DNA from: Paenibacillus phyllosphaerae
GTDB lineage: Bacteria > Bacillota > Bacilli > Paenibacillales > Paenibacillaceae
Direction: 5' to 3'
DNA length: 64,000 bases
Assembly (NCBI RefSeq): GCF_014192105.1
Contig: NZ_JACHXK010000024.1
Location: 1 to 64,000 of the forward strand
Shown here: positions 41,519 to 50,505 of the stretch, piece after piece
How the letters are laid out: every line of letters begins with the position of its first letter
Position numbering within the stretch: position 1 is the first letter of the stretch
Program-made: the position numbers and the translations under genes
The notes under the pieces: generated by a model
Databases searched by the model: none
The model's input: only the letters and a program-made list of their open reading frames with translations
Told to the model about the DNA's origin: nothing

Positions 41519-42454
41519 ATGGTCATTCTGCTAACGATCGTTATTGTCATTATGGCCGCAATCATTAGCTGGCAGTTCTATGCCCGCAGTAGAATGAATC
41601 GCGATCTTCATGAGATCTCGAACAAGATCGCGGACATCATCGCACATGAAACGGCGGAGAAGGTGCTGGTTCCAACCGGCCAGGAGACAATCCGTCAGCT
41701 CCTCATTCAAGTGAATCGGCTGCTGGATTATAACCAGAAGGTTATCGCGGATTATGCCCGGGCCAAGAGCAGCCAGCGGAAAATGATCTCCAACATGTCC
41801 CATGACCTGAAGACGCCGCTTACCGTCATTCTAGGCTATACGGAGAAATTGAATCAGGGGCGAGGGTTGACCGAGCAAGAGGAGAAGCAGATCACCGAGC
41901 GGCTGAACGATAAAGTAAACAAGCTGATCGCCTTGCTCAATCAATTCTTTGACCTCGTCAAGCTCGAGTCGGACGATTATGAAATCCCGCTGCATAAAAT
42001 TTCGCTAAGCGAGGTCTGCCGGCAAAGCGTGCTGGAGTATTACGATCTGCTGCTCGCGCACAATCTCCGAGTAGAGCTGGAGATTCCGGAGCGTCCCTTC
42101 TATATCCTCGGTAACGAGCAAGCCATGCACCGCGTCTTAAGCAATCTGATCTCCAATGCCATTCGCTATGGCCGTGACGGAGGCGTTGTGGGAGTCACCG
42201 TGCGGGAGGAAGGCGAGTATGTCGCCGTCGACGTATGGGATCGCGGACGCGGGATTGCCGAGCTGCATCAGGAACGCGTATTCGAGCGGCTCTATACGTT
42301 AGATGACGCCCGCAATCCGCAATTTCAGGGCAGCGGCCTTGGCTTAAGCATCTCCAAACGGTTGACGGAGGAGATGAAAGGAACGATCCGCTTGAGCAGC
42401 GTACCGTTCCAGCGCACGGTTTTTACCTGCCTGTTCAGGCCTTTAACTTACTAA
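41519..42454 (+). CDS. Sensor histidine kinase of the ABC-linked module
   Basis: 311 residues: a single N-terminal transmembrane helix (VILLTIVIVIMAAIISWQF), a short linker, the H-box SNMSHDLKTPLTVILGY (His95) and an HATPase domain (NAIRYGRDGG, DRGRGI, GSGLGLSISKRL). It has no sizeable extracellular sensor, as in kinases that read transporter state. It partners the upstream regulator and probably controls the following ABC genes. Confidence 0.92.
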   Translation: MVILLTIVIVIMAAIISWQFYARSRMNRDLHEISNKIADIIAHETAEKVLVPTGQETIRQLLIQVNRLLDYNQKVIADYARAKSSQRKMISNMSHDLKTPLTVILGYTEKLNQGRGLTEQEEKQITERLNDKVNKLIALLNQFFDLVKLESDDYEIPLHKISLSEVCRQSVLEYYDLLLAHNLRVELEIPERPFYILGNEQAMHRVLSNLISNAIRYGRDGGVVGVTVREEGEYVAVDVWDRGRGIAELHQERVFERLYTLDDARNPQFQGSGLGLSISKRLTEEMKGTIRLSSVPFQRTVFTCLFRPLTY

Positions 42455-42466
42455 GTTGCTTCCGGA

Positions 42467-42496
42467 GATGTTCAGCTGCTGCCGAACATCTTTTTT
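42467..42496 (+). terminator. Terminator after the kinase
   Basis: GATGTTC pairs with GAACATC around a 10-base loop, followed by six T residues. It separates the regulatory and transporter transcripts. Confidence 0.82.
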
Positions 42497-42648
42497 GTTG
42501 CGAGGCATGAAGCGACTGCGCGGCTGGCTGGCCATTTCTTAAGAAACATGTAAGGAAAGGGAAAGAAAAAACTCGATTCTCCGATCTATGATAGAAGTAT
42601 CAAGAAACAAGCGAAACTTGAAAGTCGCGAAGGAGGCTGAAGCACCAC

Positions 42649-43569
42649 ATGCATGCGGTCATTCAGACACACAAGCTGGCGAAAGCCGTCAAGGGAAGAA
42701 CGATTGTATCGGATGTCGATCTAACCGTCAAACAAGGCGAGATCTACGGCTTGCTTGGACCGAACGGAGCCGGCAAAACAACGGTAATGAAGATGCTCAC
42801 CGGACTCATCATTCCGACCTCCGGCGAGATCATGTTGTTCGGCAAGAAGCTGAACGAAAGCGCCAAAGAAGGGCTGAAGCGCGTGGGGAGCATTATCGAA
42901 TACCCGATCTTCTTCGAACATCTGACGGCTATGGAGAACCTGCAGCTTCATTGCGAATATTTGGGCTTCTATGACAAGAGGGCGATCCGTCAAGCGCTGG
43001 ATTTGGTTCAGCTGAAGGACATCGAAGACAAGAAGGTGAAGCATTTCTCGCTCGGCATGAAGCAGCGCCTGGGGATTGCGCGAGCCGCGATCACGAAGCC
43101 GGAGCTAATAGTGCTGGATGAACCGACCAACGGCCTTGATCCGATCGGAATCAAGGACATGCGGGACCTGATTCGAACGCTCAACAAGGAGTACGGCATT
43201 ACGTTCCTGCTGTCGAGCCATATATTAGGGGAGATCGAGCAGGTAGCGGATCGCATCGGCGTCATTCGGAACGGTCAACTGGTCGATGAGGTCACCTTGT
43301 CGGACATCCGGCAGCAGCGGACCGACTATATCGAGCTCGTCACCTCGAACGTGCAGCGAACCGCGTTTTTGCTCGAGCATGAGCTTCATATGGCGAATAT
43401 CAAAATCGTCCAGGAGAACAAGATCCGAATCTATGACGAAGGCGTATCGGTCGGCCAGATCAGCAAGTTGCTCGTCTCGCAGGATATCGATATCGAGGAG
43501 ATCCAGAAGCATACCAGCACACTGGAGGATTACTTTTATCATCAAATCCAAGGAGGGGATCTGGCATGA
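42649..43569 (+). CDS. BcrA-type ABC transporter ATPase
   Basis: 306 residues with Walker A GPNGAGKTT (37-45), a signature of the form SLGMKQRLGIARA and Walker B LIVLDEPTNGLDP. The variant signature and C-terminal extension fit the BcrA/lantibiotic-immunity class rather than importers. Its end overlaps the permease start by 4 bases. With the two-component pair upstream it likely gives resistance to a cell-wall-active peptide; the inducer is unknown. Confidence 0.9.
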   Translation: MHAVIQTHKLAKAVKGRTIVSDVDLTVKQGEIYGLLGPNGAGKTTVMKMLTGLIIPTSGEIMLFGKKLNESAKEGLKRVGSIIEYPIFFEHLTAMENLQLHCEYLGFYDKRAIRQALDLVQLKDIEDKKVKHFSLGMKQRLGIARAAITKPELIVLDEPTNGLDPIGIKDMRDLIRTLNKEYGITFLLSSHILGEIEQVADRIGVIRNGQLVDEVTLSDIRQQRTDYIELVTSNVQRTAFLLEHELHMANIKIVQENKIRIYDEGVSVGQISKLLVSQDIDIEEIQKHTSTLEDYFYHQIQGGDLA

Positions 43570-44264
43570 TCAAGCTGATCGAGCTGGAATGGAGGAAGCT
43601 GGAGCGCAAGAAGGTCATGGGGGAGGTCGTTATCTATCTGGCGATCCTCATGTTCTTGCCGGTATTCCTCCTGAAAGTGGCATTTGCCGATATGCCGGAG
43701 GTTCCGTTCGGCAACAGCTATGCCGAAGCGATGGGGCTGATGCTGCCGATTCAATTGGGATTCATTCTGTTCGGCGCTTCGCTGATCAATCATGTCTTCA
43801 TCGAGGAGTATAAAAATAAAACGATGGCGCTGTCGTTCGGCTATCCGCTCAGCCGGCAAAGACTCGTGATGGCGAAAACGCTGTTCATCGCATTGGCCGT
43901 CTTCGCCTGTACGCTCGTATCGTTCGTGCTCGCCGGGATAACGACCTATCTCTTCGACCTGGCGATCGATGTCATTGAAGGGACGCCGACGGCTGCCGAC
44001 CTGATGACGTATGCGGTACGAATGGTTCTGCACGCAGTCGTGGTCGCGCTCGCCTCCTTGGTCCCGCTATTCTGGTTCGCGATCTGGAAGCGGGCAGTGA
44101 TTCGAACGGTCATTTGCGCGATCTTCCTCATGCAGCTCCCTAATTTCCTCGGATTGCTGCGTATTACGCTGAATCCGGATTTGCTCTATGCCATCTTCAG
44201 CTTACTCGGCGTAATCAGCGTCTACCTATCGGTGAAACTGGTGAATCGGTTGGGGGATTTATAA
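43566..44264 (+). CDS. ABC-2 type permease of the BcrA module
   Basis: 232 residues with about six transmembrane helices and a first soluble helix (LIELEWRKLERKKVMG), the ABC-2/BcrB layout. NHVFIEEYKNKTMALSFGYP is a typical coupling segment. It overlaps the ATPase gene by 4 bases (ATGA). Confidence 0.86.
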   Translation: MIKLIELEWRKLERKKVMGEVVIYLAILMFLPVFLLKVAFADMPEVPFGNSYAEAMGLMLPIQLGFILFGASLINHVFIEEYKNKTMALSFGYPLSRQRLVMAKTLFIALAVFACTLVSFVLAGITTYLFDLAIDVIEGTPTAADLMTYAVRMVLHAVVVALASLVPLFWFAIWKRAVIRTVICAIFLMQLPNFLGLLRITLNPDLLYAIFSLLGVISVYLSVKLVNRLGDL

Positions 44265-44270
44265 AACGTC

Positions 44271-44894
44271 ATGGGGTCCATCATTCCGGAACGTCATCCA
44301 GATATTCCGGTTTTCGATGGATTAAAGCCATTCCGTAATGACTATCGAGTAGATGGCGATCGTTGGCGGGAAATCTATGACTTCTACCTGGAAGAGCTAC
44401 CCAAACAGGGGTGGACAGCAGACTATGAGCAAGCGTTCGGCGATCATGAGGCGGGATCAATCAATGAACCGGGAGGTTTCATGTCTCGTTGGCGCAAAGA
44501 TGGATTCGACCGGGAGTTATGGATCTGGGCTTCCTATAACACACTAGAGGATCGAACGGAGGTCACTTACGACAAACACCCGATCAATACGGCTTCCACT
44601 TGGATTCAGGAGGCTCCTTCCCAAGTCTGCGTTTCCTACGCTACGGATTTAGAGGACTGTAACCCGATTACGGAACAAAGCCGCATAGCTGTTCTTGTCT
44701 CTCTCATTAATAGCGCCATTGATTGGGAAGAGGCTAAAGAGCCTCGTGCACATACAAGCATCATCGAGCTTGGCAAGCTAGAGGTTAAGATACTGTATGA
44801 GGGCGATCAAGAAATCTACCTGGTATCGAACAATGGCACCAAGCTGATGAAGCCGGAGCACGAACTCTTCGAAGCGGCCGGAATTGTAAGATAG
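44271..44894 (+). CDS. Unknown soluble protein downstream of the BcrA module
   Basis: 207 residues, not recognised. It starts 6 bases after the permease stop, with a GGGGGA stretch about 14 bases upstream as the only ribosome site. The sequence is acidic, Trp/Tyr-rich and without signal or membrane helix. One block (DRWREIYDFYLEELPKQGWT) resembles the periplasmic or lipoprotein domains that follow a lost signal peptide. A truncated N-terminus is therefore possible. Co-transcription with the ABC genes is likely. Confidence 0.6.
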   Translation: MGSIIPERHPDIPVFDGLKPFRNDYRVDGDRWREIYDFYLEELPKQGWTADYEQAFGDHEAGSINEPGGFMSRWRKDGFDRELWIWASYNTLEDRTEVTYDKHPINTASTWIQEAPSQVCVSYATDLEDCNPITEQSRIAVLVSLINSAIDWEEAKEPRAHTSIIELGKLEVKILYEGDQEIYLVSNNGTKLMKPEHELFEAAGIVR

Positions 44895-44977
44895 AGATAG
44901 TTCCCCGAACAACAGCGGTTGGAAGAATATTCGAATGCGTAGTGGATTGGTAACTGTCACCACACCTTTTCAAAGAA

Positions 44978-45026
44978 AAAGAGGCGTCCCGACCGTCATC
45001 TATGATGACATTTGGGACGCCTCTTT
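44978..45026. terminator. Two-step hairpin between convergent units
   Basis: Outer arms AAAGAGGCGTCCC and GGGACGCCTCTTT enclose an inner GTCATC/GATGAC stem. On the minus strand it is followed by a T-rich run, so it ends the permease operon from the right; on the plus strand it may end the BcrA unit. Confidence 0.82.
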
Positions 45027-45062
45027 CCATGTGGTCACGTTATTTAAGGTACCGATCAAAGA

Positions 45063-45893
45063 TCAGCCTTTCACCGCTCCGGCAACGACGCCTTTCACGA
45101 TATACTTCTGCAGCAGGATGAAGACGATGATCGAAGGCAGGACGGCCATGACCATCGCGGTCATCGCATATTGCCAATCCGACGTATATTGGCCGACGAA
45201 CGTATACGCAGCCAGCGTCAGCGTCTTCGTCGAAGGCGAACCGTTCACCATCAGGAGCGGCAGCAGGAAGTCGTTCCAGATCCACATGACGTCGATGATA
45301 ATAATCGTCGTCGTCACGGACTTCAGCAGCGGGAAGATGACAGTGAAGAACAGGCGGAAGCCGGAGGCGCCGTCGATCTTGGCGCTCTCGTCGATTTCCA
45401 GCGGAATGCCTTTGACGAACCCATGATAGATGAAGACGGCCAGCGGGGCGCCGAAGCCCCAGTACAAGATGCCGAGCCCCCAGGTGCTCTCGGACAGATG
45501 CAGATCCTTCGCCAGTTGCAGCACGGTGAGCATGATGGATTGGAACGGGATGAGCATCGGCATGATGAGCAGCATGTAGATGAAGGAGCTCGCTCGCGTC
45601 TTCGTCCGACCGAGCTTGTACGCGGCGATGGACGAGACCAGGACGATTCCGGCCAGGCCGAGCACCGTAATGATCGCGTTATTCAAGAACAGACGGGGAT
45701 AATCGATGAAATCCCACACGTACGAATAGTTGGTGAACGACAGCTTCGACGGCAGCGCGATAACGTCGGTCATGACCTCCTGGAAGCTTTTGAACGAGTT
45801 GAAGATGGTCAGCAAGAGCGGGTAGACAAAGACGACCGACAGGAGGACCATGAAGACTTCGAGTACTAGACGACCAGCTTTATTCGGCTTCAT
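45063..45893 (-). CDS. Sugar ABC permease, MalG type (YesMN-linked system)
   Basis: 276 residues with six transmembrane helices, the coupling loop IPLEIDESAKIDGASGFRLF and the CUT1 C-terminus LLQKYIVKGVVAGAVKG. Its start overlaps the stop of the MalF-type permease by one base. It forms the channel for the binding protein encoded at 50506, on the far side of the YesM/YesN pair. Confidence 0.92.
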   Translation of the reverse strand: MKPNKAGRLVLEVFMVLLSVVFVYPLLLTIFNSFKSFQEVMTDVIALPSKLSFTNYSYVWDFIDYPRLFLNNAIITVLGLAGIVLVSSIAAYKLGRTKTRASSFIYMLLIMPMLIPFQSIMLTVLQLAKDLHLSESTWGLGILYWGFGAPLAVFIYHGFVKGIPLEIDESAKIDGASGFRLFFTVIFPLLKSVTTTIIIIDVMWIWNDFLLPLLMVNGSPSTKTLTLAAYTFVGQYTSDWQYAMTAMVMAVLPSIIVFILLQKYIVKGVVAGAVKG

Positions 45894-46780
45894 TATGCCT
45901 CAACCTCCCTGCGTTTGAAAATCGTAAGCTGTACGATGGTGATCAGCAGCACCGCTACGAACAGGATGAGCGCTTTGGCCGTACCGTAGCCGTATAGGTT
46001 ATTCTGGAACGTGTCGCGGTAGATGTCATAGGCGACGCTGTACGTTGTGCCGCCCGGACCTCCGCCGGTGAGCGACAGGATGACGTCGAACACCTTGATG
46101 GAGTTCGTGAGCGCCATGAACACCGAGATCGTAATCGACGGCGCGAGCAGCGGCAGCGTGATGCTGAAGAACCGGCGGAACGGACCGGCTCCGTCCATGA
46201 CGGCGGCTTCCTTCAGATCCTCCGGCACCGACTGCAAGCCGGCAATGTAGATGACCATGTAGAAGCCGACCGATTGCCAGATCGAGACCCCAAGCACCGA
46301 GACGAAGGCAAGCCCGGGCTCGCCGAGCCAGCTAAGGCCGAAGACGCTCCAGCCGGTGCTGGCGCCGAGCGATTCGAAGCCTTGCATGAAGATGAATTTC
46401 CAGATGAAACCGACGATGACCAAGCTCAAGATGTAAGGCGTGAAGAAGGCGGCCCTCAGCCAGGCGGTCGACTTCAGCTTCATATCAAGCACGAGCGCAA
46501 GCAGAATCGCGAGCACATTCACGAGAATGATATACAGCACCGCGTACTTGAGCGTGAACCAGGCCGAGGCGGCGAAGTTCGCGTCATGGAGGAAAATTTG
46601 CTTGAAGTTGTCGAGCCCCACGAATGTCGGATGTTTGGATATTCCGTTCCACTTGGTGAGCGAATAACGGATCGTCATGACGAACGGGATGTAGAAAGCA
46701 ACGGCTACACAAAGGAGCACCGGAAGGGTGAAGAAGCCGAATTCGAACTTATCGCCCCATTTTCTACCTAATCTGCGCAT
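45893..46780 (-). CDS. Sugar ABC permease, MalF type (YesMN-linked system)
   Basis: 295 residues with six transmembrane helices and the coupling loop PEDLKEAAVMDGAGPFRRFF. The ATG at 46780 follows AGAGG at good spacing; the frame continues 10 codons upstream without a site. It is the first gene of a two-gene minus-strand operon whose promoter (TATAAT at 46839-46834) lies downstream of the 18-base site shared with the binding-protein gene. Confidence 0.92.
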   Translation of the reverse strand: MRRLGRKWGDKFEFGFFTLPVLLCVAVAFYIPFVMTIRYSLTKWNGISKHPTFVGLDNFKQIFLHDANFAASAWFTLKYAVLYIILVNVLAILLALVLDMKLKSTAWLRAAFFTPYILSLVIVGFIWKFIFMQGFESLGASTGWSVFGLSWLGEPGLAFVSVLGVSIWQSVGFYMVIYIAGLQSVPEDLKEAAVMDGAGPFRRFFSITLPLLAPSITISVFMALTNSIKVFDVILSLTGGGPGGTTYSVAYDIYRDTFQNNLYGYGTAKALILFVAVLLITIVQLTIFKRREVEA

Positions 46781-46825
46781 TGAGCACCTCTTTGTATTAT
46801 GACTTTGCAACGGGATGGTTTTCGA

Positions 46826-46897
46826 TATAATGGATTATAAATTGTCGGGCCGCTTGCCCAGAATGGACGAATGAGGACAGTTAAGGGTAAAAAGGTG
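46826..46897. promoter_or_regulatory. Divergent promoter region with YesN-type site, copy 1
   Basis: On the minus strand the 18-mer CACCTTTTTACCCTTAAC (46897-46880) lies 40 bases before a perfect TATAAT (46839-46834), whose -35 is poor. The permease ATG is 100 bases from the site. On the plus strand TATAAT (46826-46831) with an upstream TTGCAA may serve yesM. The same 18-mer, with one change, sits 39 bases upstream of the binding-protein -10 at 50455. An activator binding both is the obvious reading. Confidence 0.7.
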
Positions 46898-46933
46898 AAC
46901 TGTGCACAAGGGAGAAAAGGAGGCCGTTAGCAT

Positions 46934-48748
46934 ATGATCATGGCACGCATCCGAAAAGGCTTCGCGGCCATTGCCGACCGGGCGACGCGCAGGTTGGTCA
47001 ATAAGCTGATTCTGCTGTTCACGACGATCATCGTGCTCGTCGTCGGATCGCTGACGATTATCTCGTATCAGATGACGCAGCGGGAATCCGTCGAGAGCAG
47101 CATCAAGAGCACGACGAACAATCTGTATCTCGTGAACAAAAATATCGAAGGCTACCTGGCCGGGATCGAAGTGCTGTCCCAGCCGCAGCTGCGCTATGAC
47201 GAAATCATGCATGCGATCAAGAATGAAGCCGAGGACTACGCTTCTCGCCAGTATCTCGAGAATTATCTCCGCGATCTGTTCTTCTCGCGCAGCGATCTGG
47301 AAGCCATCTACTTCTATCTCGTGAATGAGGACAGGTATTATACGATCTATCGCGAAGCGTACACGATCTCAAGCCGAACGGGAACGGACGCGGAGATTAC
47401 GGGGCTGAACTGGTACAAGCAGATGATGCAGAGCAAGCAGAACCGAGCGTACCAGTCGTTCCTGACAGCCGGCGAGGAAACCGGGTATGCGGTGAACACC
47501 GAGCATGTATCCATGGCATTCCATAAGGTGCTGCGTTCCATTGCGACCCGGGAGCCGCAAGCCGTGCTGTCCTTTTATTTCAACCCGAAGTCGATGGAGG
47601 CGATGATGAAGGACGTGCCGCTAACCGAAGGCGAGCATGTGCTGCTGCTGGATCCGTCACATAAGTTGTTTTACGCGGATGATCTACCGTTCTACGCCGA
47701 TGCGGCCGATGCAGAGTTAACGACGCAGCTGACGAGCAACGTGGAGGCGCAATTCAACTGGGACATGGAGGATGAGCGGTATATGGTCGTCCATAATGCC
47801 GGTCAGGTGGAAGGCTGGTCGCTCGTGAAGCCGATCCCGTACCGCGAAATCTATGAAGCGGCGACGAAGACGCGGAACGTGAGTTACCTGATCGGCGTGC
47901 TGTTCCTCGTCATTGCCGTAATCCTAGTCGCGCTTACCGCCAATGCGATCACGATGCCGCTGGGCCGGCTATCGGTCCAGATGCGCAGGTTCAGCGAAGG
48001 AACTTTCGATGCCGCCGCCCCGGTCAAAGGGCGCGACGAGATCGCTTATTTGACGAGAAGGTTCAATCACATGGTGGTACGGACGAACGAGCTCATCAAC
48101 GAGCGGTACAAGATGAAGCTGGTCGAGAAGAATGCGATGCTCAAAGCGCTGGAGGCGGAGATTAACCCGCATTTTCTGTACAATGCGCTGCAGGCGATCT
48201 CGACCAAAGCGTTGAAGGCGGGAACGGACGACGTCGCGGACATGGTGGATGCGCTGGCCTTGACGCTGCGCTATTGCATCAGCGGCAAAGATATCGTCCA
48301 AGCCCACGAGGAGCTGCAGCATATCGAGCGATATCTGGCGCTGCAAAAGGCGCGGTTCGGCAGCCGGCTGCATGTGGTTACCGAGTGGGACGGCATGCTG
48401 CATGACCTGCGGATTCCGAAGCTGTCGCTGCAGACGCTGGTGGAGAACGCGATTAAGCATGGCGTCGAGCGGGTGTCTAGCCCCGTAACCGTGCTGATTC
48501 AAGCGCGGGCGGAAGATGAGCAGGCGGTCATCGTCGTGGAGGATGACGGTCCTGGCCTTACCCCGGCAAGGCTAGCGGAAGTGCAGCGCCAATTGGCAGC
48601 CGGATGGGACGAACGGGAGACCGACAGCATCGGACTGCATAATTTGCACACGCGTCTGAAGCTGCTATATGGGGACACGGCCAATTTGACGATTGAAGCC
48701 AAGGAACGCGGAGCGCGATTGACGATGACTTTGCCGCGAGGAGGATGA
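46934..48748 (+). CDS. YesM-type sensor histidine kinase
   Basis: 604 residues: an N-terminal transmembrane helix (LILLFTTIIVLVVGSLTIIS), a large extracellular dCache-like sensor (about 45-310), a second helix (VSYLIGVLFLVIAVILVALT), HAMP, then the His_kinase domain with EINPHFLYNAL (His413) and an HATPase. This is the YesM/LytS-like family that senses sugars with a binding protein. It starts at ATG 46934 behind AAGGAGG. It forms an operon with the YesN regulator and lies between the two halves of its cognate transporter. Confidence 0.93.
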   Translation: MIMARIRKGFAAIADRATRRLVNKLILLFTTIIVLVVGSLTIISYQMTQRESVESSIKSTTNNLYLVNKNIEGYLAGIEVLSQPQLRYDEIMHAIKNEAEDYASRQYLENYLRDLFFSRSDLEAIYFYLVNEDRYYTIYREAYTISSRTGTDAEITGLNWYKQMMQSKQNRAYQSFLTAGEETGYAVNTEHVSMAFHKVLRSIATREPQAVLSFYFNPKSMEAMMKDVPLTEGEHVLLLDPSHKLFYADDLPFYADAADAELTTQLTSNVEAQFNWDMEDERYMVVHNAGQVEGWSLVKPIPYREIYEAATKTRNVSYLIGVLFLVIAVILVALTANAITMPLGRLSVQMRRFSEGTFDAAAPVKGRDEIAYLTRRFNHMVVRTNELINERYKMKLVEKNAMLKALEAEINPHFLYNALQAISTKALKAGTDDVADMVDALALTLRYCISGKDIVQAHEELQHIERYLALQKARFGSRLHVVTEWDGMLHDLRIPKLSLQTLVENAIKHGVERVSSPVTVLIQARAEDEQAVIVVEDDGPGLTPARLAEVQRQLAAGWDERETDSIGLHNLHTRLKLLYGDTANLTIEAKERGARLTMTLPRGG

Positions 48749-48752
48749 CAGC

Positions 48753-50375
48753 ATGGTGACGGTATTGATTATTGATGATGAGGAGCCGGTCCGGGAGGCG
48801 ATCCGCATACTGGGGAACTGGCAAGAGCTGGGCGTGACTAATATTCTGGAGGCGGCCGATGGCAAGCAGGCGCTCCGGATGCTGGAGCAATATAAGCCGG
48901 ATCTCGTTATGGTCGACATGAAGATGCCGGAGATGAACGGCGTCGAGTTCCTGCGCGTCGTGGAAGAAGAATACCCGGACTTGATGACGATCGTAATCAG
49001 CGGCTACAACGATTTTGAATTCACGCATCAGGCGATCCGCTCGAAGGTTGTCGATTATTTGCTCAAACCGGTTAACCGTAAGGAGCTCAATCAGGCGCTT
49101 CGTAAGGCGGTCGATGTGCTCGAAGCCAAGCGCAAGAGCAAGAGCGAGCTGATTAACCGCAATATTGCGCTTAACATGTCGCTGCCGAAGCTGAAGGAGA
49201 AGATCTACCTGACGATCTTCGACCGGAGCTTCAAGAAACAGTCGAATGAGGCGTTCCTGCCGCTCGTTAACGGAGACAAGAGTACGGGCCATTATTTGAC
49301 CGCGGTGCTGCGGGTGATGAATTTTAATGCGGTATGTGCAAGGCGGTTCAGTAAGGAAAGTACATTGCTGCAATTCGCCGTCGCCAATGTGCTGAGCGAC
49401 GTATCCGGCGAGCGGCTGCAAGCGTTCAGCTTCGCCGATCCGAAGCGGGCCCGGGAGATGCTCGTCGTCTATTCGACGACGGATGGGTATGCGGAGGACT
49501 TGGCGTTCAGCGCGGCAATACTGGTGAAGAAAGCCGTATCTACGTTAGCCGATCTGTTCGGCATGCAGACGGTGAGCGGTATCGGAGCGCCAAGATCGGA
49601 ACTGATGGAGCTTGCGGATTCGTATGAGGAAGCGATGGCTGCACTTAACCGACACAACTTGCTGGAGTCTGGTACGGCAGCAGCCGCCGCCGGGAAGGAA
49701 ATGCGCAGCACGGCGCTCGGCAGCCGGATTGCGATGATCGGCGGGGCGCTCGAAGCGGGCAATGTCCAACAGGCGAAGGGCGTCCTTGCGGATTATCTAA
49801 GCCACATGAAGCAATCGGATTATGTCAGTCTGGCGGAAGCGGACTTGCGTCTGCGCGAGCTGCAGATGCTGCTGAGCGACCTTGCCGTGGAACGCGGCAC
49901 TGCGGCCGATCAACTGCCTGCGGCGGGCGCAAGCGGCGGCGAGAGCGGACAAGGACCGGACTTCGCGGATTTCCCGCAATTCGAAGCCGCGATGCACCGC
50001 ATTCTGGAGCAGTACAGCGAGCTGATCCGTCAGGGCGCAGCCGGCAACCGGCCTTTTCATATCTCGGACATTCGGGATTATATCGACCGCTATTACTTCG
50101 AAGACATCAAGATTACGATGTTCACCGAGAAATATTACTTGAGCCGCGAGTACCTTATGAAGCTATTCAAGCAGCAGTATGGCGTCGGCATTCATGAATA
50201 TATGCAGAAGGTGCGCATGGACAAGGCGAAGGAGCTGCTCCTGGATCCGAACCTCAAGATCCAGGAGATATCGGAGATGCTGGGCTATAAGGACAAGAAC
50301 TATTTCAGCAAGGCGTTCCGCAATTATTACGGTCTGTCGCCTTCCGAGTTCAGAACCAATCCGGCCTCGGTCTAA
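48753..50375 (+). CDS. YesN-type response regulator (REC plus AraC domain)
   Basis: 540 residues: receiver domain with phospho-acceptor Asp55 (DLVMVDMKMPEM) and KPV switch, a long helical middle, and a C-terminal AraC-type double helix-turn-helix (FTEKYYLSREYLMKLFKQQY, then IQEISEMLGYKDKNYFSKAF). GAGGAGG precedes the ATG. It should activate the permease and binding-protein promoters through the 18-base sites on either side of this gene pair. The C-terminal end is only 23 bases from the second site. Confidence 0.93.
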   Translation: MVTVLIIDDEEPVREAIRILGNWQELGVTNILEAADGKQALRMLEQYKPDLVMVDMKMPEMNGVEFLRVVEEEYPDLMTIVISGYNDFEFTHQAIRSKVVDYLLKPVNRKELNQALRKAVDVLEAKRKSKSELINRNIALNMSLPKLKEKIYLTIFDRSFKKQSNEAFLPLVNGDKSTGHYLTAVLRVMNFNAVCARRFSKESTLLQFAVANVLSDVSGERLQAFSFADPKRAREMLVVYSTTDGYAEDLAFSAAILVKKAVSTLADLFGMQTVSGIGAPRSELMELADSYEEAMAALNRHNLLESGTAAAAAGKEMRSTALGSRIAMIGGALEAGNVQQAKGVLADYLSHMKQSDYVSLAEADLRLRELQMLLSDLAVERGTAADQLPAAGASGGESGQGPDFADFPQFEAAMHRILEQYSELIRQGAAGNRPFHISDIRDYIDRYYFEDIKITMFTEKYYLSREYLMKLFKQQYGVGIHEYMQKVRMDKAKELLLDPNLKIQEISEMLGYKDKNYFSKAFRNYYGLSPSEFRTNPASV

Positions 50376-50397
50376 CAGAAGGCTCATTTGCGGAGGA

Positions 50398-50460
50398 CAC
50401 TTTTTTACCCTTAACACTTCACTTATGTGCATTCGTTTTGCCCGCCGCTTTCATTACAAT
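50398..50460 (+). promoter_or_regulatory. Binding-protein promoter with YesN-type site, copy 2
   Basis: CACTTTTTTACCCTTAAC (50398-50415) differs by one base from the site upstream of the permeases. The promoter is a weak TTCGTT (50432-50437), a 17-base spacer and TACAAT (50455-50460). The gap from site to -10 is 39 bases, against 40 at the permease promoter. Weak -35 elements at both fit activator dependence. Confidence 0.75.
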
Positions 50461-50505
50461 AAGCATCGTAAGCTCAACCGACTACGAAAGCAGGGGGCTC
50501 AAGAC

